A stretch of 64,000 nucleotides of DNA from Pseudolabrys taiwanensis (GCF_003367395.1 NZ_CP031417.1:1860001-1924000); one strand, 5' to 3'; shown: positions 9,961-21,524, counted from the stretch's first letter. The notes: generated by a model not told the origin, from the sequence alone. A program made the numbers and translations.

Positions 9961-11106
<1,146 letters not shown>

Positions 11107-11149
11107 CTATTCCCGTCTCTTTGGCGGGTATTGGAACCATGACGGAGCA

Positions 11150-11171
11150 TTTACGCAGAATCCAGTGTAAA
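11150..11171. promoter_or_regulatory. Inverted repeat upstream of dctP1
   Basis: TTTAC-N12-GTAAA lies about 100 bases before the dctP1 start and may be an operator or part of the promoter. The half-sites are short (5 bp), so chance is possible. Confidence 0.3.
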
Positions 11172-11219
11172 ATAGCTCGACCAAAGTCGCAGGGGGGACG
11201 CGCAGGCCGGAAACGACTT

Positions 11220-11242
11220 GGGGCCGGCTATCCGCCGGCCCC
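11220..11242 (-). terminator. Hairpin after dctP2
   Basis: A perfect 9-bp stem GGGGCCGGC / GCCGGCCCC with a 5-base loop lies 22 bases beyond the dctP2 stop. The T run on the minus-strand side is poor, so it may slow or stabilise rather than fully terminate. Confidence 0.6.
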
Positions 11243-11264
11243 TTCGTCATCCGTTGCTTCTCAC

Positions 11265-12353
<1,089 letters not shown>

Positions 12354-12462
12354 GGGTGGCTCCCTAGGATCGTTGTTTTGACGAGACCGTAGTCTCGACA
12401 GGGCTCTTTTCGCCCCGCGCAAGCATGATCCTCCGCCCTCGGGAAATCCAGGCCGCCGATGC

Positions 12463-12494
12463 AAAAAGCCCCCGTCCGGAAGCCGGACGGGGGC
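12463..12494 (-). terminator. Rho-independent terminator after dctP3
   Basis: A perfect 12-bp stem (GCCCCCGTCCGG / CCGGACGGGGGC, 3-base loop) is followed on the minus strand by TTTTT. It lies 26 bases beyond the dctP3 stop and separates that transcript from dctP2, so dctP3 and dctP2 are probably transcribed separately. Confidence 0.88.
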
Positions 12495-12519
12495 TGCAAA
12501 ATGCCCAAATGCTGGGCGT

Positions 12520-13608
12520 TTAGCCGTGCGAGCGCATACGCACCATGAAGGCGTCGAAGCCGAGCTCGGCGACCTGCCACCACAGATAAGCGTCGCCGCG
12601 GAAGGCGACCATGCTGTCGTAGACCTTCTTGAAATCGGCGTTCTTGGCGCCGACTTCGTTATAGGTGTCGGTCGCCGCCTTATAGGAAGCTTCCATCACC
12701 GGCTGCGGGAACGGACGCAGCTGCGCGCCGGACGCGACGAGGCGCTTCACAGCCTGCGGGTTCACGGCATCGTACTTGGCCTGCATCCAGGTGTGCGCCT
12801 GCTCGGAGGCCGCGCGCACGATCGCCTGATAGTTCTTCGGCAGCGCGTTCCACTTATCGAGATTGATGAAGTTGTGCAGCATGGCGCCGCCTTCCCACCA
12901 ACCCGGATAGTAGTAGTATTTTGCGACCTTGACGAAGCCGAGCTTCTCGTCGTCGTAGGGACCGACCCATTCGACCGCGTCGATGGTGCCCTTCTCCAGC
13001 GCCGGATAGATGTCGCCGCCGGCAAGCTGCTGCGGCACCGCACCCATCTTCGAGAAGATCTGGCCGTTGAAACCGGCGGTGCGGAATTTCAAACCCTTAA
13101 TGTCGTCGACGGTCTTGATCTCCTTGCGGAACCAGCCGCCCATCTGCGTGCCGGTGTTGCCGGCCGGGAGAGCGATATAGTTGTATTTCTTATAGAACTC
13201 GTTGGCGAGATCGAGCGCGCCGCCGAAATGCATCCACGAGGTCTGCATGCGCGAGTTCAGGCCGAACGGCTGCGCGGTGAACAGCGCAAAGGTCGGGTCC
13301 TTGCCGACATAGTAATAAGACGCGGTGTGGCACATCTCGACAGTGCCATTGGTCACGGCATCGGCAGCCTGCAGGCCGGGCACGATTTCGCCGGCGGCAA
13401 AGACCTGAATCTGAAACTTGTTGTCGGTCGCTTCGGCCACCGTCTTGGCGAACACTTCGGCGGCGCCGTAGATCGTGTCGAGCGACTTGGGGAAGCTCGA
13501 GGTCAGGCGCCACTTCAGCTCCGGCGCGGATTGCGCGATCGCGGGCTTGGCAATAGCGGCGGCCGCGAGGCCGGCGCTGGCAGCGCCCAAGAATTGTCGG
13601 CGTTTCAT
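12520..13608 (-). CDS. dctP: TRAP substrate-binding protein 3 (DctP, TakP-like), Tat signal
   Basis: The third tandem TRAP receptor, 362 residues. It has a Tat signal (MKRRQFLGAASAG ... AKPAIAQ) and the same core as the first copy, including [43 protein letters not shown] and [19 protein letters not shown]. Compared with the first copy the central block LKMRIGG has become LKFRTAG, so specificity may differ slightly. The ATG at 13608 follows GGAAG; an in-frame ATG three codons upstream has no spaced leader. It has its own promoter region of about 250 bases and its own terminator, pointing to independent expression. Confidence 0.93.
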   Translation of the reverse strand: MKRRQFLGAASAGLAAAAIAKPAIAQSAPELKWRLTSSFPKSLDTIYGAAEVFAKTVAEATDNKFQIQVFAAGEIVPGLQAADAVTNGTVEMCHTASYYYVGKDPTFALFTAQPFGLNSRMQTSWMHFGGALDLANEFYKKYNYIALPAGNTGTQMGGWFRKEIKTVDDIKGLKFRTAGFNGQIFSKMGAVPQQLAGGDIYPALEKGTIDAVEWVGPYDDEKLGFVKVAKYYYYPGWWEGGAMLHNFINLDKWNALPKNYQAIVRAASEQAHTWMQAKYDAVNPQAVKRLVASGAQLRPFPQPVMEASYKAATDTYNEVGAKNADFKKVYDSMVAFRGDAYLWWQVAELGFDAFMVRMRSHG

Positions 13609-13779
13609 AACTTCCATCTCCGGTTTTTTTCGTTGATCTGCCCATCGGCTCGACGGGCTTAGAAGGCTTCCAAAGCAGTTGCGAGATGTGCAGCGTGCTT
13701 GAAGAATTGGCATTCGCTGTATACGCGCGGTGCAATATGCGCAACGCGTTAATCGCCGATATTGGCCTTTGGTCGATGC

Positions 13780-13794
13780 TTTGTGCAAAGCAAC
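13780..13794 (+). promoter_or_regulatory. Possible operator upstream of dctP3
   Basis: TTTGTGCAAAGCAAC lies about 170 bases before dctP3 and matches the motif at 7404 before dctQ at 13 of 15 positions. A related word, GTGCAATATGCGCAAC, lies nearer the gene at about 13731-13746. These may be sites for one regulator of the TRAP system. Confidence 0.35.
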
Positions 13795-13858
13795 ATAAAC
13801 TGCTGCAGCGCAAAAACGCTGCCGCACCTGCCGTTTTGAAGCGGGCTGGTGGTTGGCT

Positions 13859-15004
13859 TTAGGCCTCGATCACGATCTTGGGCGCGGCGCGTCCGGCTCC
13901 GCCGCCTTTTATCTGTGCCAGCACCTTGGCGGCGATGTCGCGATAGATCTTGGCGTGCGGGCCATCAGGATCCGTCGCCACCACGGGCAGACCCGCGTCC
14001 GACTTCTCGCGGATGTCCATGTGCAGCGGCACTTCGCCGAGGAAAGCGACGCCCTGGCGCTCCGCCTCGTGCCGCGCGCCGCCGTGACCGAAGATGTCCG
14101 AGCGCGTGCCGCATTCCGGGCACAGGAAGTAGCTCATGTTCTCGATCACGCCGAGCACCGGCACATTGACGCGCTTGAACATGGCGACGCCGCGCCGCGC
14201 ATCGATCAGCGCGAGGTCCTGCGGTGTCGACACGATCACGGCGCCCTTGAGCGGGACCTGCTGCGCCATGGTGAGTTGCGCATCGCCGGTGCCGGGCGGC
14301 ATGTCGACGACCATCACGTCGAGCTTGCCCCACTCCACCTCGCGCATCATCTGCGTCAGCGCCGACATCACCATCGGCCCGCGCCAGATCATCGGCGTTT
14401 CCTCGTCGATGAGGAAACCGATCGACATCACCGTCAGGCCGTAACGCTCGATCGGCTTGAGGCGATTGCCGCCGATGGTCTGCGGCTTCTCCTTGATGCC
14501 GAGCAGCTTCGGCAGCGACGGGCCGTAGATGTCGGCATCGAGCACGCCGACTTTGAGACCGAGGTCGCGCAGGCCGAGCGCCAGATTGACCGCCGTGGTG
14601 GACTTGCCGACGCCGCCCTTGCCGGAGGCGACCGCGATGATGGCGTCGACGCCGGGAATACCGGACTGCGTCCGCTCCCCTGCCGGAGCGTGCTGGTGCG
14701 GCGCCGGCCTGGCAGCGGCCGGTGCAGGCTGCGGCGCACGCGCGCCACCGGCCGTCGCGGCGCGTTCGGCCGTCAGCGCCACCAGCGCCGAGGTCACGCC
14801 CGGCACGCCCCTGACGGCCGTCTCGGCCGCCTCGCGCACCGGCTCCCAGGCCTTCACGTCGGCGGCGTCGACGGTGATCGAAAAGAACACCTTGCCGTCG
14901 CTGACCACCACGTCGGACAGCACGCGGGAGTTCGCCAGCGTCTCGACGCCCGGCGTTTTCACCGTGGCCAGAGCCGCCAGAACCTGTTCCTTCGTCACTG
15001 CCAT
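13859..15004 (-). CDS. mrp: Mrp/NBP35 family Fe-S cluster carrier ATPase
   Basis: A cytoplasmic P-loop ATPase that binds and hands over [4Fe-4S] clusters. The 381 residues show an N-terminal MIP18/DUF59 domain (about 1-90), an Ala/Pro-rich linker containing HQHA, then the deviant Walker A motif ASGKGGVGKST, the switch VVDMPPGTGDAQLT, and the cluster-binding CPEC in MSYFLCPECGTRSD. The ATG at 15004 is preferred over an in-frame start five codons upstream because family members begin just before the DUF59 helix. It diverges from the class II aldolase gene with about 165 bases between. Confidence 0.94.
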   Translation of the reverse strand: MAVTKEQVLAALATVKTPGVETLANSRVLSDVVVSDGKVFFSITVDAADVKAWEPVREAAETAVRGVPGVTSALVALTAERAATAGGARAPQPAPAAARPAPHQHAPAGERTQSGIPGVDAIIAVASGKGGVGKSTTAVNLALGLRDLGLKVGVLDADIYGPSLPKLLGIKEKPQTIGGNRLKPIERYGLTVMSIGFLIDEETPMIWRGPMVMSALTQMMREVEWGKLDVMVVDMPPGTGDAQLTMAQQVPLKGAVIVSTPQDLALIDARRGVAMFKRVNVPVLGVIENMSYFLCPECGTRSDIFGHGGARHEAERQGVAFLGEVPLHMDIREKSDAGLPVVATDPDGPHAKIYRDIAAKVLAQIKGGGAGRAAPKIVIEA

Positions 15005-15171
15005 GCCGGCTGTCCTCAACTATCGGTCGGATCGGGCCGCCACCATAGGCCAGACGGCTCTTTCGTCAATGCGGGCTTGCGTCACCGCGGGCTTGAGCGA
15101 AGCACCGTGCGCATGCCAGTTTCCAGGCCCGGCGCCGGTGCTGCGCCCAATCAAAAGGAAACGCGAGCGGC

Positions 15172-15870
15172 ATGACCCACGACGACATAAAACAACAACT
15201 GATCTGGGCGGGCAAAGTTCTCGTCGGCGAAGGACAAGACGACTTCACGCGCGGCCACATCTCGTTCCGGCTGCCCGACAACCCTTCGCTTTTCTTCATG
15301 AAGCCGCACAGCGTCGGTCTCGACGAGATCACGATGGAGAACATTCTCACCATCGACCTCGAGGGCAACGTCGTCGCCGGCACCAGCCGCCGCCACAGCG
15401 AGGTCTACATCCATTCGGAGATTTTCAAGGCGCGCCCCGACGTCAATTGCGTGCTGCACACCCACCCGCCCTATTCCATCGCGCTGTCGGCCACCGGACG
15501 CGCCATGCGCGCCTACAGCCAGCCCGGCGCCTTGTTCTTCGAGAGCGTCGGCGTCTACACGGACACCATCAATCTCATCCGCACCACCGGCATGGGCGCC
15601 GGCGTCGCCAAGGCGCTCGCATCGAACCGCGCCGTGCTGCTGAAGAATCACGGCGTGGTCGTTGTCGGCGCGAGCGTCGCCGAAACAGTGGTCGGCGTCA
15701 TCATGCTGGAAAATGCCGCGCAGGTGCAGCTCCTCACGGAAGCCGCGGGCGATCCGGCGCCGGAATTTCCGCGCGCCGATATCGAGAAGCTCAAGCACGA
15801 CATCAGCCGACCGGAGCAGTTTCAGATCAATTTCGACTATCTGGTGCGCCGCGCAAAGCGGCGCGCCTGA
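15172..15870 (+). CDS. Class II aldolase/adducin family protein
   Basis: A zinc-dependent aldolase or decarboxylase of the fuculose-1-phosphate aldolase/adducin fold. The 232 residues carry the metal site: HSEVYIHSEIF (Glu77), LHTHPP (His96, His98) and LLKNHGVVVVG (His160). Substrates in this family are phosphorylated sugars or sugar acids, but nothing here fixes which. The next genes on the strand are a Bug-type binding protein and a HIBADH-like dehydrogenase, so it probably acts on an imported sugar acid or hydroxy acid. The kinase that often accompanies such aldolases is absent. Confidence 0.85.
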   Translation: MTHDDIKQQLIWAGKVLVGEGQDDFTRGHISFRLPDNPSLFFMKPHSVGLDEITMENILTIDLEGNVVAGTSRRHSEVYIHSEIFKARPDVNCVLHTHPPYSIALSATGRAMRAYSQPGALFFESVGVYTDTINLIRTTGMGAGVAKALASNRAVLLKNHGVVVVGASVAETVVGVIMLENAAQVQLLTEAAGDPAPEFPRADIEKLKHDISRPEQFQINFDYLVRRAKRRA

Positions 15871-15920
15871 CCGCTTCAGACGACAAGACTCAAAAAGACG
15901 ACAATAAAGGAGGATACCCC

Positions 15921-16892
15921 ATGAGGATCGCTCGACTGTGCGCGCTCGCCCTGGCCGCATGCCTCGGCTGGGCCGCACCGGCCTTCGCGCAAGACAGCTA
16001 TCCGAACCGCTCGATCAAGATCATCGTGCCGATCCCACCGGGCGGCGCGCCGGACATCGTGGCGCGTCTGGTCGGACAATATCTCTCGCAGTCCCTCGGC
16101 CAGCCCGTGGTGATCGAGAACCGCAGCGGCGCCAACGGCAACCTGGCCGGCGAAGTCGCCGCGAAATCGCCGGCCGACGGCTACACGCTGCTGCTGGCCG
16201 CCGACAGCGGCATCGTCATCAACCCGCATGTCTATGCGAAGATGACGTTCGATCCGATGAAGGACCTCGTGCCGATCAGCACCGTGGCAACCAACCAGTT
16301 CATCCTGGCAGTCAATCCGAAGCTGCCGGTCAAGACGCTCTCCGAGTTCGTGGACTACGCGAAGAAGGCCAATCCGCCGCTCTCCTTCGCCAATGGCGGC
16401 GTCGGCAGTCAGCACTTCTTCGCGATGGAACAGCTCAAACAGCGCGCCGGCTTCAGCCTGCTCAACGTCACATTCCGCGGCGGCTCGCCCGCGATGCAGT
16501 CGACGGTGGCGGGCGACACGCAAGTCCTGTTCGCCGGCGGTGAGAGCGGCGGGCAGTTCGAGTCCGGCAACCTGCGCCCACTGGCCGCCAGCGGCAAGGA
16601 ACGCTCCAAGCGCTACCCCAATCTGCCCACCATCGGTGAAACCTATCCAGGCTATGCCGTCGACATCTGGCTCGGCCTGTTTGCACCGGCCGGCACGCCG
16701 GCGCCGATCATCGCCAAGCTGCAGAAGCAAGTGCAGGAGATCCTCGCGAGGCCGGACGTTGCCGAAAAGATCAACGTGTCCGGCAGCCTGCAGCCGCTGA
16801 TCCTGTCGCCCGACGAATTCGCGGCGCGTATCCGCAGCGATGACGAGAAGTTCAGCAAGCTCGCCAAAGAACTGAACCTCAAGATCGAGTAA
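15921..16892 (+). CDS. Bug/TctC-type tripartite tricarboxylate transporter binding protein (1)
   Basis: A periplasmic binding protein of the Bug family, which binds small carboxylates. The 323 residues begin with a Sec signal (ALALAACLGWAAPAFAQ). Bug hallmarks are YPNRSIKIIVPIPPGGAPDIVAR, VVIENRSGANGNLAGE and SPADGYTLLLA. The ATG at 15921 has AAGGAGG about 7 bases upstream. It lies between the aldolase (gap 50) and the dehydrogenase (gap 32), so the three look like one operon. No TctA/TctB membrane subunits are adjacent, which is usual for most Bug genes. Confidence 0.93.
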   Translation: MRIARLCALALAACLGWAAPAFAQDSYPNRSIKIIVPIPPGGAPDIVARLVGQYLSQSLGQPVVIENRSGANGNLAGEVAAKSPADGYTLLLAADSGIVINPHVYAKMTFDPMKDLVPISTVATNQFILAVNPKLPVKTLSEFVDYAKKANPPLSFANGGVGSQHFFAMEQLKQRAGFSLLNVTFRGGSPAMQSTVAGDTQVLFAGGESGGQFESGNLRPLAASGKERSKRYPNLPTIGETYPGYAVDIWLGLFAPAGTPAPIIAKLQKQVQEILARPDVAEKINVSGSLQPLILSPDEFAARIRSDDEKFSKLAKELNLKIE

Positions 16893-16924
16893 GGTCCGAC
16901 CCTCGGATTTCGCGAAGGAGAGCG

Positions 16925-17800
16925 ATGATGGCGAAAGTGGCGTTTCTGGGCCTGGGCGTGATGGGCTACCCCATTGCCGGGCACTTGAAGACGAAAGGCG
17001 GTCACGAGGTGACGGTCTACAACCGCACCGCGGCCAAGGCCGAACAATGGGTCAAGCAGTTCGGCGGCAAAGCCGCCGCGACGCCAAAGGCAGCCGCCGC
17101 CGGCCAGGACTTCGTGATGTGCTGCGTCGGCAACGACAACGACCTGCGCGAAGTCACGTTAGGCGCAAACGGCGCTTTCTCGGCCATGGGTAAAGGCACG
17201 ATCTTCGTCGATCACACCACCGCCTCGGCCGAGGTCGCGCGCGACCTCTACGCCGCCGCCAAGAGCGGCGGTTTCGACTTTGTCGATGCGCCGGTGTCCG
17301 GCGGCCAGGCCGGCGCTGAAAACGGCGTCCTCACCGTCATGTGCGGCGGGGACGCCGGTCCGTTCGAAAAGGCCGAGAAGGTGATCGCGGCCTACGCACG
17401 CGCCTGCAATCTCATGGGCGACCCCGGGGCCGGGCAACTCGCGAAGATGGTCAACCAGATTTGCATCGCCGGCGTCGTGCAAGGTCTGTCCGAAGGCATT
17501 CACTTCGCCAAGAAGGCGGGACTCGACGTCGAGAAGCTGATTGCCACCATCTCCAAGGGCGCGGCTCAGTCGTGGCAGATGGAGAACCGCTACAAGACGA
17601 TGGATGCCGGCAAGTTCGACTTCGGCTTTGCTGTCGACTGGATGCGCAAGGACCTGGGCATCTGCCTCGGCGAAGCGCGCAAGAACGGCGCCCATCTGCC
17701 GGTCACGGCGCTGGTCGATCAGTTCTATTCCGAAGTGCAGGCGATGGGCGGCAAGCGCTGGGATACGTCGAGCCTGATCGCGCTCTTAGACCGCAAATAG
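16925..17800 (+). CDS. NAD(P)-dependent 3-hydroxyisobutyrate dehydrogenase-family oxidoreductase
   Basis: A beta-hydroxyacid dehydrogenase of 291 residues. The Rossmann motif FLGLGVMGYPIAGHL is at the N-terminus, the substrate-binding DAPVSGGQAGAENG lies at about 121-134, and the catalytic Lys174 with Asn178 is in GQLAKMVNQ. Family members oxidise or reduce 3-hydroxyisobutyrate, tartronate semialdehyde, threonate and similar acids; the substrate cannot be read from sequence. Two adjacent ATG codons (16925 and 16928) follow GGAGAG. With the aldolase and the Bug protein it suggests a small hydroxy-acid uptake and oxidation operon. Confidence 0.9.
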   Translation: MMAKVAFLGLGVMGYPIAGHLKTKGGHEVTVYNRTAAKAEQWVKQFGGKAAATPKAAAAGQDFVMCCVGNDNDLREVTLGANGAFSAMGKGTIFVDHTTASAEVARDLYAAAKSGGFDFVDAPVSGGQAGAENGVLTVMCGGDAGPFEKAEKVIAAYARACNLMGDPGAGQLAKMVNQICIAGVVQGLSEGIHFAKKAGLDVEKLIATISKGAAQSWQMENRYKTMDAGKFDFGFAVDWMRKDLGICLGEARKNGAHLPVTALVDQFYSEVQAMGGKRWDTSSLIALLDRK

Positions 17801-18016
17801 AAGTCGCAGGATCGCAATCGCATCGGGTCCGCGGCACACGCGGACCCGATATTCGCAGGAACCATGCGTTCGCCGGTTGTCTGCGCCGGAATAGCGGCAG
17901 GATATTGGCACCTGCGTCGACGCCGGGAACGGTCAGCCTTGCTCTTAAGTCGGCTTGCTAACGCTGGCCGCAGCAGATAGGGAGCGTCGATCATCCCGGG
18001 TTTCGTCTGCGCACGC

Positions 18017-18199
18017 ATGTCTTTTATCTACACCGCCCTGGCCTTCGCCGAGATACTCGCCCTCTTCGGTTCGTTCATCGCCCTCGTTATCTTTGTGGCG
18101 AGAGCGATCATCAGGGCTATCGTCGAACCGAAGGAACCACCGCCAAAGCCGGAAGACCTGCGCCATCTCAAGCGCGCGGGACAGTCTGGCTTTTATTGA
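18017..18199 (+). CDS. Small single-helix membrane protein, hypothetical
   Basis: A 60-residue frame opening MSFIYTALAFAEILALFGSF, with one long hydrophobic helix (about 3-32) followed by a basic and proline-rich tail (VEPKEPPPKPEDLRHLK). That pattern is typical of genuine small inner-membrane proteins. I see no clear ribosome binding site and do not recognise the family. It lies alone between the dehydrogenase and the MBL gene. Confidence 0.42.
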   Translation: MSFIYTALAFAEILALFGSFIALVIFVARAIIRAIVEPKEPPPKPEDLRHLKRAGQSGFY

Positions 18200-18229
18200 G
18201 ACGCGGCATAACAGGTCTACGAGGGCCTG

Positions 18230-18253
18230 CTGGATTCCCGCTTTCGCGGGACT
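18230..18253 (+). repeat. Dispersed palindromic (REP-like) element
   Basis: CTGGATTCCCGCTTTCGCGGGACT contains the palindrome CCCGC-TTTC-GCGGG. The same core recurs at 19077 and 29764. It is a common intergenic repeat of proteobacteria and here lies downstream of the MBL gene. Confidence 0.75.
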
Positions 18254-18286
18254 GAACCGAAATTGAAGCGAGCCGAGCGCAAAGGG

Positions 18287-19033
18287 CTAGATGTCGAGCC
18301 TCAGCCCATCCTCGGCGACCAGTACGCCAGCGGCTCGTAACTCATCGGTCCGTGCCAACACCGTCGGATTCATGTGGGTCGCCATGATGCGTTTGGCGCC
18401 GAATTCGGCCAGGCGGGCCTTGATGATCTCCCAGGTCATGTGACCGGAGATCTTCGTCCCTTCGTATGCGTAGCACTCGCAGATAAACAGATCGGCGTCC
18501 TTGGCGATGGGTAGCAGCGCATCGGTCCATTCCGTATCGCCGGAATAAGCGAAGACCCTCTCCCCGTCCGACAAGCGCAACGCGGTCGATGGCGCGCCGG
18601 ATTGATGGATGACCTCGGCGGTGACGAGTGCATGACCCAGTACATCGCTCGGGACACCGATCGCGATCTCGTCGACCCGCCAGGAAAAGCGCCACTTCGA
18701 TCCGGTCGATTTCGGAAAGAACACCTCCAGCGCCGCATCGAGACGCGCGCGCGTGCCCGGCGGACCGACGATCAGCAATGGCCTCTCGCGCCGCGACAGG
18801 AACTGCGCATCGAGCAGGAGGAACGGCAATCCGCCGAAATGATCGCCATGCAGATGCGAGAGGACGACGGCGTCGATCCGGTTCGGATCGTGCTTCAAGG
18901 CTTTCAGCGCCGGCAACGCCGACGCGCCGAAGTCCACGACGAGCGTGCCTTTGGCCGTTTCCAGCCAGAAGCACGTATTGAAGCGTCCCCCGGACCCAAA
19001 CGCGTCGCCGGAACCGACGATGGTCAGTTTCAT
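18287..19033 (-). CDS. MBL-fold metallo-hydrolase
   Basis: A metallo-beta-lactamase-fold hydrolase of 248 residues. The metal motif is HLHGDH (His60, His62, Asp64, His65), with later ligands in YSGDTEW and ATHMNPT. The N-terminal TIVGSGDAFGSGGRFNT block resembles the RNase Z/phosphodiesterase-like branch of single-domain MBL proteins. It lacks RNase Z features such as the exosite arm, so tRNA processing is not claimed. Substrate unknown. It stands alone, flanked on both sides by inverted copies of the palindromic repeat. Confidence 0.88.
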   Translation of the reverse strand: MKLTIVGSGDAFGSGGRFNTCFWLETAKGTLVVDFGASALPALKALKHDPNRIDAVVLSHLHGDHFGGLPFLLLDAQFLSRRERPLLIVGPPGTRARLDAALEVFFPKSTGSKWRFSWRVDEIAIGVPSDVLGHALVTAEVIHQSGAPSTALRLSDGERVFAYSGDTEWTDALLPIAKDADLFICECYAYEGTKISGHMTWEIIKARLAEFGAKRIMATHMNPTVLARTDELRAAGVLVAEDGLRLDI

Positions 19034-19076
19034 TTCGCGCAGTCCTGAATATGTTTGCGCCTTGCCCCCTCTCCGT

Positions 19077-19140
19077 TCATTCCCGCGAAAGCGGGAATCC
19101 AGCTCGTAAGTCTGGGTCCCCGCTTCCGCTGGGACGAACG
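19077..19140 (-). repeat. Dispersed palindromic (REP-like) element, paired
   Basis: TCATTCCCGCGAAAGCGGGA is the inverted form of the element at 18230, followed closely by a second, degenerate palindrome (GTCCCCGCTTCCGCTGGGAC). It lies between the divergent-looking MBL start and the 3' end of the GST gene. Confidence 0.75.
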
Positions 19141-19150
19141 GGGCATGTCC

Positions 19151-19762
19151 CTACGCCTTCGCGCTCGGCCGCGCCGACACCTCGCCGTGCCAGCGCTTCA
19201 CATGGATGCATTCTTCCGGCACCGGCATGCGGATCGGCCGCATGAAATCGATGGCGCAAAGCGTTGTGATGTCGGCCACCGAAAAACGATCGCCCGCGAC
19301 GAAAGCACGGTTTTTCAATTCGGCATCGAGCATGCGCAGAAAGTCCACGATGCGCGGTTTGTTGGCTTCGGCCCAGTCCGGCACCTGCGGCACTTCGAGC
19401 TCCTTCATCGCCGGGTGGCTGTGGCGGAAGACATTCGCGACAGAGAAGAGAAGATTGAGCTCCGCCCGTCTATTCCACATCTCGACCATGGCAATTTCCT
19501 TGGCCCCCACCCCGAACAGCGGTGGTTCCGGCTGAAGAACCTCGAAATAGCGGCAGATCGCGATCGACTCGGTGATGATCGTGCCGTCATCGAGGACCAA
19601 AGCGGGCATGCGCTGCAGCGGGTTCAGCGCCGTGTATTCCGGCGTCTTGTGCTCCATCTTCATCATGTCGACCTGCTCGGTCGGCACCGAAATACCCTTC
19701 TCCGCCAGAAAAATACGGGTACGGCGCGGATTCGGCGCCGTCTTGCTGTCGTAGAGCTTCAT
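19151..19762 (-). CDS. Glutathione S-transferase family protein
   Basis: A cytoplasmic GST of 203 residues with an N-terminal thioredoxin-like domain (KLYDSKTAPNPRRTRIFLAE, then the cis-Pro block NPLQRMPALVLDDGTIITESIAICRYF) and a C-terminal helical domain containing GDRFSVADITTLCAIDF. The DDGTIITES segment binds the gamma-glutamyl part of glutathione. The ATG at 19762 with GGAG seven bases upstream is preferred over a start four codons earlier. Substrate unknown; GSTs of this type usually detoxify electrophiles, and glutathione reductase is also encoded in this window. Confidence 0.92.
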   Translation of the reverse strand: MKLYDSKTAPNPRRTRIFLAEKGISVPTEQVDMMKMEHKTPEYTALNPLQRMPALVLDDGTIITESIAICRYFEVLQPEPPLFGVGAKEIAMVEMWNRRAELNLLFSVANVFRHSHPAMKELEVPQVPDWAEANKPRIVDFLRMLDAELKNRAFVAGDRFSVADITTLCAIDFMRPIRMPVPEECIHVKRWHGEVSARPSAKA

Positions 19763-19937
19763 CCCGGACTCCAAAAAGCGTTTTCGACCCAGGCCCGCAC
19801 ACGACCACGCGTCCGAATGGGAGTCAAAGGCCGGTTAAAATCGGTTAACCAGGGTTTTTAGCGCAGCCTTAAGCTTGGCCTTAAGGATTTTGAGGGACGG
19901 TGCCAGCTGACTCATTGCGTGACAGCGTTTCCAACTC

Positions 19938-21524
19938 ATGCCGATTCCAGGCGAACAGCCCGACCTGACCGCCCTGCCGCCGGAGAGTTCGCCGGTGCAG
20001 CGCCGGCTCGCCGCGCAATATGTGCGCGAGGCGCGGGATCGCCTCACCTCCTCGAGCGGCACACGCCCCGCCTTCGACGTCGAGCTGTTGCGCCAGTACG
20101 CCCAGAACCGGCTATCGGCCGGACTGGTCATCCTGCTGTTGGTCGCGACCATCGGCGCCCTGTCCAGCCTGTGGAGTGGCGCGATCACCGCCATCGCCTG
20201 GACCATCGGCGTCCTGATCATCCACGCGGCGATCATCACCGCCTGCAAGCAGTTCCTGAAACTGCCGCCGTCAGAAGTCGCCGTGCCCAAATGGCGTCTG
20301 CGCTTCATCCTGCTCGACCTGTTCTACGGCCTCGCCTGGATGTTCATCCTCATCCACCCCGTCGGCGTGGACGAGACCTCCGGCACCTTCATGCTGTTCG
20401 TGATGCTGCTCGTCGTGGCGGTGTCCAGCATGTTGTCGTCGAGCCTGCCGATCGCGGCGGTCGCCGCAACGTTCCCGGTCACCGCGGCCATCGCGCTCGA
20501 CTTCGTGCTGCATGGCGGACTGCGCAATTACATCCTCGCGGCCATGGCCGTGACGGCGCAGGGATACTTCTCCGTGCTGGCGCATCGCCTCTACTCGACC
20601 ACGCTCGCGACCTTGCAGGCGCGCGCCGAAAAGGACGCCCTGATCGGCGAGCTCGAACAGGCCAAGGCGATCTCGGACGAAGCGCGCCGCCGCGCCGAGG
20701 CGGCCAATATCTCGAAGTCCCGCTTCCTCGCGCAGATGAGCCACGAGCTGCGCACTCCGCTCAACGCCATCCTCGGCTTCTCGGAAGTGATGAAGACCGA
20801 GGTGTTCGGCGAGCACGCCGTGCCGGCCTACAAGGAATATTCGGCGGACATCCATAACTCCGGCGTGCATCTGCTCGGGCTGATCAACGAGATCCTCGAT
20901 CTGTCGCGCATCGAGGCCGGACGTTACGAACTGAACGAAGAGTCGGTGTCGCTCGCCGGCATCGTCGAGGACTGCCATCACCTGCTCAAGCTGCGCGCCA
21001 CCAACCGCGGCATCACCATCCACGAGATGTTCGAGAACGATCTGCCCCGGCTGTGGGCGGACGAGCGCGCCATCCGGCAGATCTGCCTCAACCTGCTGTC
21101 GAACGCGATCAAGTTCACGCCGCAGGGCGGCGAGATCTGGCTCAAGGTCGGCTGGACCGCCTCGGGCGGCCAGTACATGAGCGTGAAGGACACCGGCCCC
21201 GGCATTCCGGAAGAAGAGATCCCGATCGTCCTCGCCTCGTTCGGCCAGGGCTCGAACTCGATCAAGTCGGCCGAACAGGGCGCCGGCCTCGGCCTGCCGA
21301 TCGCCAAGAGCCTGGTGGATCTGCACGGCGGCACGTTCGTGCTCAAGTCCAAGCTGCGCATCGGCACCGAGGTGATCGTCACCTTCCCGCCGGAGCGCGT
21401 CGTCGCGGCGATGGCGCCGATGACCGAGCACGCGCCGTCGATCACGCCGCCCGGCGAGCCCGTGCTCACGGCGGAAGAAAAGCGTCGTCTGAGCCGCCGG
21501 CCTTTGTTCCGCGCCGGGACGTAA
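19938..21524 (+). CDS. Membrane sensor histidine kinase, PleC/DivJ-like
   Basis: A 528-residue sensor kinase. The N-terminal region (about 60-230) has roughly six hydrophobic helices and no sizeable periplasmic domain, then a short coiled coil with [14 protein letters not shown] leads into the dimerisation/phospho-acceptor domain ([18 protein letters not shown], His269). The catalytic domain shows the N box [12 protein letters not shown]1 [12 protein letters not shown] and G2 [13 protein letters not shown]. This kinase core is the type found in alphaproteobacterial cell-cycle kinases DivJ/PleC/PdhS. No response regulator gene is adjacent, which suits a kinase acting on a distant partner. Exact role unproven. 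Confidence 0.92.
   Translation: MPIPGEQPDLTALPPESSPVQRRLAAQYVREARDRLTSSSGTRPAFDVELLRQYAQNRLSAGLVILLLVATIGALSSLWSGAITAIAWTIGVLIIHAAIITACKQFLKLPPSEVAVPKWRLRFILLDLFYGLAWMFILIHPVGVDETSGTFMLFVMLLVVAVSSMLSSSLPIAAVAATFPVTAAIALDFVLHGGLRNYILAAMAVTAQGYFSVLAHRLYSTTLATLQARAEKDALIGELEQAKAISDEARRRAEAANISKSRFLAQMSHELRTPLNAILGFSEVMKTEVFGEHAVPAYKEYSADIHNSGVHLLGLINEILDLSRIEAGRYELNEESVSLAGIVEDCHHLLKLRATNRGITIHEMFENDLPRLWADERAIRQICLNLLSNAIKFTPQGGEIWLKVGWTASGGQYMSVKDTGPGIPEEEIPIVLASFGQGSNSIKSAEQGAGLGLPIAKSLVDLHGGTFVLKSKLRIGTEVIVTFPPERVVAAMAPMTEHAPSITPPGEPVLTAEEKRRLSRRPLFRAGT

Noticed and set aside
14529..16892. A 787-codon plus-strand frame that runs through the mrp complement and the aldolase into the Bug gene
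   Set aside because: Only the last 323 codons (from 15921, with signal peptide and ribosome binding site) are real; the rest lies over other genes in the wrong frame.
18287..19033. RNase Z (tRNA 3' processing) for the MBL protein
   Set aside because: The HxHxDH motif fits, but the length and the absence of the exosite arm do not; a generic MBL hydrolase call is safer.
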